A stretch of 48,797 nt of DNA, taken from NCBI GenBank assembly GCA_001829715.1, contig MICC01000019.1, forward strand, positions 1-48,797, given 5' to 3'. This document shows positions 41,981 through 48,797 of the stretch, piece by piece. Both the position numbers and the translations under genes were made by a program. The first letter of the stretch is position 1, and each line of letters starts with the position of its first letter. The DNA comes from Sulfurimonas sp. RIFOXYB12_FULL_35_9. GTDB lineage: Bacteria; Campylobacterota; Campylobacteria; Campylobacterales; Sulfurimonadaceae. The notes beneath the pieces were generated by a model that saw only the letters and a list, made by a program, of their open reading frames with translations, ran no database searches and was not told the origin of the DNA.

Positions 41981-42614
41981 AACCGACTCCTTTAATGCTC
42001 TGAATCTTATCTTTGCCGAATATTGCTCTTAGATTTTTTATATAAGTTCTGATTGTAGTATTATTTGGCGTCTCTTCATAATTCCACACATTTGAAGCAA
42101 GTTCATCCGCCGTAATAACTTTTGTTCTGTTTTTTAAAAAGTACTCTATGATTTTGCTCTCTTTATGGGAGAGTTTATAAGAGGCTGCTCCGTTTGTTAC
42201 ATTCTGCATAGCTATATCAATGCGAAAATCATCTAAACGATATGTTTTGTCTGCTAATTTATGGTGTTTAATGAGATTCTGGAGTCTTGCATCAAGCTCA
42301 ATAAATTCAAACGGTTTTTTCAGGTACTCATTACAGCCTATATCAAAACCTCTTTTAAGATCAACTGCAGAATTTAAAGAGGTTATAAACATTGTGGGAG
42401 TTGAAATCTCTCTATCCCGCAAGGCTTGCAATAGCTCAAATCCGCTTAAAGAGGGAACGCTGACGTCAAGAAGTAAAATATCAAAATTATTTTTGATTAT
42501 CTCATCATACGCCATTAGTCCATCATAACAAAAACACACATCAAAATCTTGCGAAAGGTGCTCATAAAGCAGTTCTTGCAAAAACGGATCATCTTCTAAG
42601 AGTAAAAGTTTCAT
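41967..42614 (-). CDS. OmpR-family response regulator
   Basis: The 215 residues have a receiver domain (about 1-115) with the phospho-acceptor Asp in DILLLDVSVPSLSG and a Lys in CNEYLKKPFEF. A winged-helix DNA-binding domain follows (about 125-215; LSHKESKIIEYFLKN, TIRTYIKNLRAIFG, SIKGVGYVLL). It is co-transcribed with the kinase. Its promoter lies in the 272-bp AT-rich gap shared with the chemoreceptor at 42887. The likely target is the nearby Spy-like operon, an inference from position. Confidence 0.92.
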   Translation of the reverse strand: MKLLLLEDDPFLQELLYEHLSQDFDVCFCYDGLMAYDEIIKNNFDILLLDVSVPSLSGFELLQALRDREISTPTMFITSLNSAVDLKRGFDIGCNEYLKKPFEFIELDARLQNLIKHHKLADKTYRLDDFRIDIAMQNVTNGAASYKLSHKESKIIEYFLKNRTKVITADELASNVWNYEETPNNTTIRTYIKNLRAIFGKDKIQSIKGVGYVLL

Positions 42615-42886
42615 TTTAATATTTACTGCACTTTAATTTATTTTGTAACAAGATTATATCTACAATGCCTAAAAAAATAATATTTTCTAAATAGTTATTA
42701 AGAGTTTTTATAATAAAAATTAAGAGTATATGTGTGATTATATTATGTTATGTTTTTATTGATGTGTAATCTGTTTTACATTATTTTAGTCAGTCTAAAA
42801 TATGACAAAATATTAGTTTTTATAATATAAAAATTCTTTTTGTATGATAGAATAAAGAAAAAATGAAAAAAAGAGGGAATTTACAG

Positions 42887-45052
42887 ATGTTTAACAACAT
42901 GTCTATTAGATTGAAAATGGCACTTATGGTTGTCGTGCCTGTGTTTGTGATTTTTATCACATTGGGTATGAGCAGCTATGATAATTATAAGAAAGTGCAA
43001 AACTTAAAAAGCATAAGCTTAATGGTCGCTTATGCTACAAAAGCAAGCGAATTGGTGCATAATCTTCAAAAAGAGAGAGGTTCTTCAGCAGGATTTATAA
43101 GTTCAAAAGGTACAAAATTCTCAGCAGAGCTTCAAGCAATAAGAAAAGATACTGATAAAGCCTTGGCGGATGTTACAAAAAACTATAAAGAAGAGTTACA
43201 TGTGGATGCTCTCTCAAAAGATTTGCAGGCGAAAATTGCAAAAGCATTTGATAGTTTGTCAAAAATCCAAACAATAAGAAGCGGAGTTGATTCGCTAGGT
43301 GTTGCAGTTGGTGTTCCGGTTGGTTACTATACAAACTTAAATAATGATTTTATAGTATCTATAGAAGAGATGGTAAAGATGAGTTCAAATGCGGAAATGA
43401 ACAATCTTATCAATGCTTTTGTGAATTTTTTATCTGCTAAAGAGAGATCAGGAATTGAGAGGGCTGTTCTTTCATCAACTTTTTCTCAAGACACTTTTGC
43501 TCCCGGATTTTATGAAAAATTTATAGGACTGCTTAATGGGCAAGAAATCTTTATGAATAAGTTTCTTTTTATAGCGCCTACAGAACTTAAAAGTTTTTAT
43601 GAAGAGAGCATGAAGTCAAAAGATGTAGCTGAAGTCGATAGAATGAGAAGAATCGCTCTTGATCGTCCAAACGGTGGATTTGATATAGATGCGACTTACT
43701 GGTTTGCTACGATAACTAAGAAAATAAACTTGCTTAAAAATGTTGAAAATGAGATAGCTAAAAAAATCGAGCAACAAGTTTTAGAGTTAAAAGATGCCGC
43801 ATTTAACGCCATGCTTATGGGTTTGGCAATCAATGTCATCGTAATATTATTTATTTTTATTTTCAGTTTTTACATATCTAACGGGCTTACAAGAAGGGTA
43901 AATAGATTTAAAGATGAGATTGATGATATCGTCTCTTCAAAAGATTTTTCTAAAAAAATTACTTCTTGTGCAACTGATGAAATAGGCTTTATTCAGCAGT
44001 CGGCAAATCACCTTGCGAGTGTTGCAAATGGAGCTTTAATTGATGCAGAGGATAGTTTGGAGAGGGCTAATCAGCACTTTTTAGAGAGTAAAAAACAGTT
44101 AGAGTCAAATAATCTCACACTAGCTTTAACTGTACTTCTAAACGACGGCGCGTCAAGCGGTGTCGGAAGTGTTCAGGCAGGTTTGATACACAATATGGAA
44201 TCTCTGAAAAATATTAATGATAAAAATGCTCAAACAGAAGCTATTGTAGAAGAGGTAAAAAGCTCTACGCATGAGATGGAAGAGTCTCTAAACAATATTT
44301 CAATCAAAATGCATGAAAGCAGAGAAAATTCTAGTCAATTAAACAACAGTGTTAATGAAATCACAAATGTTATATCACTCATTAAAGATATCAGTGATCA
44401 AACAAATCTTCTTGCATTAAATGCTGCTATTGAAGCAGCTAGGGCAGGTGAACATGGAAGAGGTTTTGCAGTCGTTGCGGATGAAGTAAGAAAACTCGCT
44501 GAGAGAACACAACGTGCAACAAGCGAAGTTGAAGTAAATATAAATTTACTAAAGCAAAATAGCTCATCTATGCAGGATTTTACAGAACATATGGATAGAG
44601 AAGTTGCATCATCTTTGGAAAAACTTGATACATTTAACAGTAGTTTACACTCTTTAGTTGACGGTGCAAAAGATATTCAGCTTTCAAACAAAATGATTTC
44701 AAACGAGCTATTTATTACACTTGCAAAACTAGATCATATAGCATTTAAACTTAGTGGATACAGTGCCGTATTTAAAGACGACCACAACTTTAAATTTTCA
44801 GACCACACAAGCTGCAGATTCGGTAAATGGTACTTGGGAGATGCAAAAACATCGTTTGGAGCGACGGCTTCATATAGTAAGATTGATCCTATACATAAAA
44901 CTGTACATGATAAAGTTCGAAGTGTACCCGATTATATTAAGGATGGTGCTGTTAAAAATTCAGACGGCATTATCGCCGCATTTAGTGCCGCAGAGAACGC
45001 TTCAAAAGATCTTTTTGTTACGCTTGACAACATGGCAAATGAGATAAAGTAG
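42887..45052 (+). CDS. Chemoreceptor with nitrate-sensing (NIT) and zinc-binding (CZB) domains
   Basis: The protein has 721 residues from ATG 42887, which lies 9 nt after AGAGGG; an upstream ATG at 42863 has no such signal. A membrane helix (about 10-30), a periplasmic all-helical NIT-type domain (about 40-290; [38 protein letters not shown]) and a second helix (about 305-330) are followed by a HAMP-like region and the signalling hairpin [20 protein letters not shown]. The last 110 residues form a CZB domain with [12 protein letters not shown] and additional His residues for zinc. NIT domains bind nitrate or nitrite, and CZB domains in TlpD-like receptors sense zinc or oxidants. This receptor may combine both inputs. 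No adjacent che genes are present. Confidence 0.9.
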   Translation: MFNNMSIRLKMALMVVVPVFVIFITLGMSSYDNYKKVQNLKSISLMVAYATKASELVHNLQKERGSSAGFISSKGTKFSAELQAIRKDTDKALADVTKNYKEELHVDALSKDLQAKIAKAFDSLSKIQTIRSGVDSLGVAVGVPVGYYTNLNNDFIVSIEEMVKMSSNAEMNNLINAFVNFLSAKERSGIERAVLSSTFSQDTFAPGFYEKFIGLLNGQEIFMNKFLFIAPTELKSFYEESMKSKDVAEVDRMRRIALDRPNGGFDIDATYWFATITKKINLLKNVENEIAKKIEQQVLELKDAAFNAMLMGLAINVIVILFIFIFSFYISNGLTRRVNRFKDEIDDIVSSKDFSKKITSCATDEIGFIQQSANHLASVANGALIDAEDSLERANQHFLESKKQLESNNLTLALTVLLNDGASSGVGSVQAGLIHNMESLKNINDKNAQTEAIVEEVKSSTHEMEESLNNISIKMHESRENSSQLNNSVNEITNVISLIKDISDQTNLLALNAAIEAARAGEHGRGFAVVADEVRKLAERTQRATSEVEVNINLLKQNSSSMQDFTEHMDREVASSLEKLDTFNSSLHSLVDGAKDIQLSNKMISNELFITLAKLDHIAFKLSGYSAVFKDDHNFKFSDHTSCRFGKWYLGDAKTSFGATASYSKIDPIHKTVHDKVRSVPDYIKDGAVKNSDGIIAAFSAAENASKDLFVTLDNMANEIK

Positions 45053-45056
45053 ATTT

Positions 45057-45084
45057 TTATCAAGAGATGAGATTCTCTTGATAA
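45057..45084. terminator. Hairpin between convergent genes
   Basis: TTATCAAGAGA (45057-45067) and TCTCTTGATAA (45074-45084) form an 11-bp perfect stem with a 6-nt loop between the chemoreceptor stop and the superoxide reductase stop. No long T-run follows on either strand, so termination would be imperfect. It may mainly protect transcript ends. Confidence 0.5.
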
Positions 45085-45093
45085 TAAATGCAG

Positions 45094-45480
45094 TTATTTA
45101 GTTACTTCTACAACTTTAGGAGTTGATTCCCAAATACCGTGCTTTGTACAGTAAGCTTGAGCAGTAAGTTTTAGTTTATTTCCAGTAGGGATAATGTTAA
45201 AAGTGACGGTTGCATGTGCTTTTATATTTCCTAAAGTCCCCGGTACAAAATCAGCACGTGCTAAGAGCGTTTCACCGTTGTACAGAGACATATTTGCTAT
45301 GTAGTGATCAAAATCATCCGGATGCGTATATTCATTACCCATTTTAACGGTGATACTAAACATCTCTCCCTCTTTGGCGACTTCATTGCAGTGTATAAAC
45401 GGCGAGTGACGATCTATATAATCCTTCTTACTTTCTCTCTCAACTGTGTCAATATCTACATAACGATTTATTGTCGGCAT
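45094..45480 (-). CDS. Superoxide reductase (neelaredoxin type)
   Basis: The protein has 128 residues from ATG 45480, which is preceded by AGAGGA at good distance; the open frame to 45531 is longer but lacks a start signal. The Fe(His)4Cys site is complete: His25 (DRHSPFI), His53 and His59 (HPDDFDHYI), Cys111 and His114 (CTKHGIWE). The N-terminal desulforedoxin iron domain is absent, so this is the one-iron class. It reduces superoxide to hydrogen peroxide without making oxygen, useful for a microaerophile or anaerobe. The Glu usually two residues before the first His is Asp23 here. The gene diverges from glyS. Confidence 0.88.
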   Translation of the reverse strand: MPTINRYVDIDTVERESKKDYIDRHSPFIHCNEVAKEGEMFSITVKMGNEYTHPDDFDHYIANMSLYNGETLLARADFVPGTLGNIKAHATVTFNIIPTGNKLKLTAQAYCTKHGIWESTPKVVEVTK

Positions 45481-45648
45481 ATTAATTCCTCTTGTTTTTT
45501 TATTTGGAGGGAATTCTAGCTCTAATTTCATTTATATAAAACTGCAAAGGCAGTTTATTTCTCTTGATTAAGATTTATTTAATTTATAAGCATTTAACAA
45601 AAATATAGATAAAATCGCGTACTTAATACCCAAATAAAGAGTCTATTT

Positions 45649-47670
45649 ATGATAAAACCACTATTAATCGAAATTGGCGTAGAAGAACTTCCTGCCATTC
45701 CGCTTTTAAAAGAATTAAAAAATATTGAGAAAAAATATGCTGATATTTTAGAAAAAAATTCCCTTTTGTGTGAGTTTGAGTTTTACTATACGCCTCGTCG
45801 TTTGGTTTTATGGCATAGAGAGTTTAAAGTATGCCAAGATGACTCTAGTGAAGAGTTTTTCGGTGCACCTTTGGAGATGGCATACAAAGAGGGTAAACCT
45901 ACGCCTGCTGCTGAGGGATTTGCAAAAAAATGTGGTGTCTCTATAGATGAAATCGGCTCTGCACTAAAAGGCGGAAAAGAAGTTCTTTACTTCAAAAAAG
46001 AGCTTAAAGGAAAGCCGTCTATTGAGCTTATGGGAACTATTATTGAGACATGGATCAAATCTTTAGATTTTGGCAAATCTATGAGATGGGGAAGTTTGAG
46101 CGAGAGTTTCATTCGTCCTATTCGCTGGGTAAATGTTCTATTTGGAGATGAACTTGTAGATGTTGAGCTCTTTGGCATCAAATCTTCAAAGCAGACATTT
46201 GTTCACCGTATCAGTAATTTTAATTCACTGCAAATCAGCGGTGCAAAAGAGTATTTTGAACTCTTAAAAGATGGCGGCGTAACGCTTTTTCCTGAGATTA
46301 GACGAGAGAATATTTTAAGCAACTTTTCTACGCTTGAAAAAGAGAACTCTATCACTATAGAGCGTGATGAAGATTTGCTAAATGAAGTTGTAGCAATTAC
46401 TGAACATCCGACTGCAATATTAGGCTCTTTTGACGAAGAGTTTTTAAAACTTCCTCCTGAAGTTATTATTACCTCTATGAAAGAGCACCAAAGATACTTT
46501 CCGGTCTTTAAAGACGGCAAGTTGATAAATAAGTTTGTTGTGGTTTCAAACGCATTTACGGATGATTTTTCTAAAGTTATAGAAGGTAATGAGAGAGTTC
46601 TACGTCCTCGTTTATCGGATGCACTTTTCTTTTACAATAATGATTTGAAAAAAGGACTTAGTACGGACGGACTGGAAAAAGTCGTATTTATGAACGGTCT
46701 TGGAACTGTTGCCGACAAGATAGAACGAGAGAAAAAAATTGCAAATACTCTTTTTGAAATCTATAGACCAAACGGCTCAAGCAAAGAGACGCTAGAGCGT
46801 GCAGTGTCTCTTGCAAAAGCAGACCTTATGAGTGAGATGGTATATGAGTTTACCGAGCTTCAAGGGCTTATGGGCTATTACTATGCTAAAGAAGCCGGCG
46901 AGAGCGAAGAGGTTGCAATTGCGATAAAAGAGCAGTATCTGCCAAACGGTGAGGAGAGCGAGCTTCCTTCAACGCCGATGAGTGCCATCGTTGCCATGAG
47001 TTTAAAGCTAGATACTCTTATAGGACTCTTTAGCATAAATCAGATTCCTACTGGTTCACGAGATCCGTTTGCACTTCGCCGTGCGGTAAACGGGCTTATA
47101 AGAATAACAAAAGAGCATAATTTTGAGTTTGACATAGTTAAAACTTTGGCTTTGCTAAGCAAAGATTATGCAGAGTTTGAAATTTCAAAACTAGAAGCAT
47201 TCTTTTTAGAGAGACTCAGACAATATTTCAAAGTAAACCCGTCTATCGTAGAAGCCGTACTTGCTTCAGGCGAAAGAGAATTGCTCTCCTTGGGTAAAAA
47301 AATAGAGGCATTAGAAGCTATGGTAAATAGTGAAGGCTTTAGCGAATCATTTTCAACGTTTAAAAGGGTTGCAAACATTACCAAAGATATTGACATGTCA
47401 AGTGAATTTAGAGTCGATGTAAATCTCTTTGAGGAAAAAGCAGAGGATGTCTTGTTCGCTAGATATAGTGAAGTGTCTAGTTTAAAATATAACTCTTACG
47501 AAGAGGAACTTGATGCACTTTTAGCTCTTAAGCCGGAACTTGATAAATTTTTTGAAGATGTAATGGTAAATACTGAGGATGAAAAAGTTAGAAATAACAG
47601 AAAATCTTTAGTCGCTTCGATATATAAAAGTATCCTAAAAATTGCAGATATTAAAGAGGTGAGTATTTAA
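45649..47670 (+). CDS. glyS: Glycyl-tRNA synthetase beta subunit
   Basis: The 673 residues match the bacterial GlyS beta subunit of the alpha2-beta2 enzyme: LIEIGVEELPAIPL at the start, FYYTPRRLVLW, SMRWGSLSESFIRPIRW, SMKEHQRYFPVF, then FVVVSNAF and FNDLKK-like FYNNDLKKGL, and the C-terminal GSRDPFALRRAVNGLIRI. The catalytic alpha subunit gene glyQ is not in the window, which is common in Campylobacterota. The promoter (GATAAAAT near 45607-45614) lies in the gap shared with the superoxide reductase gene. Confidence 0.95.
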   Translation: MIKPLLIEIGVEELPAIPLLKELKNIEKKYADILEKNSLLCEFEFYYTPRRLVLWHREFKVCQDDSSEEFFGAPLEMAYKEGKPTPAAEGFAKKCGVSIDEIGSALKGGKEVLYFKKELKGKPSIELMGTIIETWIKSLDFGKSMRWGSLSESFIRPIRWVNVLFGDELVDVELFGIKSSKQTFVHRISNFNSLQISGAKEYFELLKDGGVTLFPEIRRENILSNFSTLEKENSITIERDEDLLNEVVAITEHPTAILGSFDEEFLKLPPEVIITSMKEHQRYFPVFKDGKLINKFVVVSNAFTDDFSKVIEGNERVLRPRLSDALFFYNNDLKKGLSTDGLEKVVFMNGLGTVADKIEREKKIANTLFEIYRPNGSSKETLERAVSLAKADLMSEMVYEFTELQGLMGYYYAKEAGESEEVAIAIKEQYLPNGEESELPSTPMSAIVAMSLKLDTLIGLFSINQIPTGSRDPFALRRAVNGLIRITKEHNFEFDIVKTLALLSKDYAEFEISKLEAFFLERLRQYFKVNPSIVEAVLASGERELLSLGKKIEALEAMVNSEGFSESFSTFKRVANITKDIDMSSEFRVDVNLFEEKAEDVLFARYSEVSSLKYNSYEEELDALLALKPELDKFFEDVMVNTEDEKVRNNRKSLVASIYKSILKIADIKEVSI

Positions 47671-47761
47671 CTCTCCCCTTTATAATAGTCGGTATAAATC
47701 TTCAACATCTTCAAATTTTTAAAATTATCATATTCCCTTATTTTTTTGAATTAAATTTTGA

Positions 47762-47767
47762 TACAAT
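47762..47767 (+). promoter_or_regulatory. Putative -10 element of the host-attachment-like gene
   Basis: TACAAT after TTTTGA lies about 76 bp before the ATG at 47843, so a moderate 5' leader is expected. Confidence 0.35.
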
Positions 47768-47842
47768 TAATAGATTGGATAAATTAAGTGTAATTGCTTG
47801 ATTAAATATATTTTCCAATTTTTGAAGATAAAAGGAGTCGTT

Positions 47843-48274
47843 ATGTTATCAAAACTTATTATTGTGGCTGATCTGCAGCATTATAAACTCTTTACAAATA
47901 AACAAGACCCAATGGGAAGAGAATCTCTTGAACTTCTTGAGAGCGTAGATGATTTAGAAATACATCAGAAAATGAGTGAAAAAGTAAGCGATAGAAAAGG
48001 CAATTTTACAAGTGTTCGTGGCAGTGGGTCAGGTGAAGACCATAATATTGAACTTGAAGAAGAGCGTAGACGTATTAAAGAGATTGCAAAACAAATTTCT
48101 CAATCATTACAAAATAATGCTCATAAATGTTGGTATCTTGCTGCTCCAAAAGCAATCAACAACAAGATAGTTGAACTGCTTGACTCTAGTGTAAAAGAAA
48201 AGATGGAAAAAAATCTTCATGCTGATTTAACAAAAATTCCTGAGAATGAGTTGCTGGGGCATTTTAACAAGTAG
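47843..48274 (+). CDS. Host-attachment/baeRF family 12-like protein
   Basis: The protein has 143 residues from ATG 47843, which has AAAGGAG at good spacing; an upstream ATG at 47798 lacks one. The fold pattern is LIIVADLQHYKLFTN at the N-terminus, a charged low-complexity middle, WYLAAPKAINNKIVELLDS and ADLTKIPENELLGHF at the C-terminus. This matches the family once named protein required for attachment to host cells and now grouped with bacterial relatives of release factor eRF1. The biological role is not established. A hairpin follows the stop. Confidence 0.75.
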   Translation: MLSKLIIVADLQHYKLFTNKQDPMGRESLELLESVDDLEIHQKMSEKVSDRKGNFTSVRGSGSGEDHNIELEEERRRIKEIAKQISQSLQNNAHKCWYLAAPKAINNKIVELLDSSVKEKMEKNLHADLTKIPENELLGHFNK

Positions 48275-48290
48275 TAGAGATTTAGAAGCT

Positions 48291-48329
48291 ATTTGAAGGC
48301 ATAAAGAGTGCTATCTTTGTGCCTCAAAT
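48291..48329. terminator. Shared terminator hairpin between convergent genes
   Basis: ATTTGA and AGGCATAAAGA pair with TCTTTGTGCCT and CAAAT: about 16 bp with one bulged A and one G-U pair, and a 6-nt loop (48308-48313). The loop contains the stop codon of the minus-strand gene. A T-rich stretch follows on the plus strand. It is a fair bidirectional terminator candidate. Confidence 0.55.
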
Positions 48330-48797
48330 TCTTCAAGAAGAACTTTTTTTGACGTCAGTGCTTTAACAAGTGAATTTTTGATGGAGAGAAAAGACTCTTT
48401 GTTTTGTTCTAAGATTCTCTCTTCTCTCTTTTCCTGCCTAATTATGGCATCTATCTCTTTCTTTGTGTTGTTATATCTAAGCAGTTCATTTTTTCCTATC
48501 ATCTTTGCAGTTAACTGAGTTTTTTCGTCTCTTTTAAGTTGCATCTCTTGCTTTATATTTTTAAGATCAATCTTTATACTCTCTTTGTCTTCGGTTGTTT
48601 TTGATATATCTAGTAAATCTGAATATAGGTTTACTTTTTGCGTAGCATTAACTATCTCTTGTGATATTTTTTCTATCTCTTTGTGCAGGTTGTTGTTGTA
48701 CTCCATCGGTGAGAGATCATAGATATATAGATCTTTTATTCCATCTTGCAACGCTTCCTTTTTACCTAAGAGAGCAGCTATGGACTGCTCTGTTCTT
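48311..48797 (-). CDS. Coiled-coil protein, N-terminus outside the window
   Basis: The reading frame stays open to the right edge, so only the C-terminal 160 or so residues are visible. They are almost all helix with heptad-like leucines and many Lys, Glu and Gln (IKQEMQLKRDEKTQLTAKM, then KKEIDAIIRQEKREERILEQ). A TTG at 48751 could be read as a start, but the in-frame sequence upstream (RTEQSIAALLGKKEA) looks coding, so the true start is probably beyond the window. No enzymatic motif is seen. A FliJ-like or other small structural coiled coil is possible; I assign nothing. Confidence 0.6.
   Translation of the reverse strand, partial: RTEQSIAALLGKKEALQDGIKDLYIYDLSPMEYNNNLHKEIEKISQEIVNATQKVNLYSDLLDISKTTEDKESIKIDLKNIKQEMQLKRDEKTQLTAKMIGKNELLRYNNTKKEIDAIIRQEKREERILEQNKESFLSIKNSLVKALTSKKVLLEEFEAQR

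Overview
The window looks like chromosomal DNA of a Campylobacterota bacterium, most likely Sulfurimonas or a close relative. The reasons are the low G+C content, AT-rich promoters with little -35 signal, CcsBA-type cytochrome c maturation in one fused polypeptide, a FlgS-like kinase, a family II pyrophosphatase and very dense sensory and c-di-GMP gene content. This is inferred from protein resemblance, not from a database search. I see no rRNA, tRNA, CRISPR array or intact insertion sequence.

Layout. Positions 1-1073 are an accessory edge: the first codons of a divergent gene, a 38-bp palindrome, a small Xre-type regulator that appears to lack a leader, and a convergent uracil-DNA-glycosylase-like gene. 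Positions 1074-1619 are a gene-free block of nested repeats with 17-bp inverted ends. Positions 1620-4502 hold rmuC and an M18 aminopeptidase. Positions 4610-11477 encode a signalling trio: a CheB-CheR-PAS-histidine kinase, a REC-HD-GYP-degenerate GGDEF protein and a FlgS-like kinase. Positions 11532-17312 carry a small conserved-looking protein, ccsBA, a DUF2461 protein, hemH and a HAD phosphatase. Positions 17357-22344 hold a coiled-coil membrane protein, a minus-strand group (AEC transporter, YchJ-like, small membrane protein), a short chemoreceptor and a nitroreductase.

Positions 22341-28518 (minus) form a tight operon: REC-HD-GYP regulator, heme-motif hybrid kinase, cardiolipin synthase, and endonuclease/exonuclease/phosphatase. 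Next come ppaC, a second heme-motif sensor with GGDEF-EAL output, a YbgC-like thioesterase, a periplasmic-binding-fold protein and a divergent uracil-DNA glycosylase. Positions 34730-36099 are a small degraded island bounded by a 17-bp direct repeat; it holds an intracellular trypsin-like protease and the C-terminal piece of a tyrosine recombinase. After it come a GGDEF-EAL protein, a membrane GH17 enzyme, a DUF4395 protein, a Spy-like periplasmic protein, a two-component system, a NIT-CZB chemoreceptor, a superoxide reductase, glyS, a host-attachment/baeRF-like protein and a partial coiled-coil gene at the right edge.

How the genes work together. The main theme is redox and energy sensing linked to c-di-GMP turnover. 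Two sensors carry a CxxCH c-heme motif in a periplasmic DUF3365-type domain, and heme synthesis (hemH) and attachment (ccsBA) are encoded nearby. Two HD-GYP and two EAL proteins could degrade c-di-GMP, while all three GGDEF-like domains in the window have altered signature motifs. Two accessory patches, at the left edge and near 35 kb, are where new biology is most likely.
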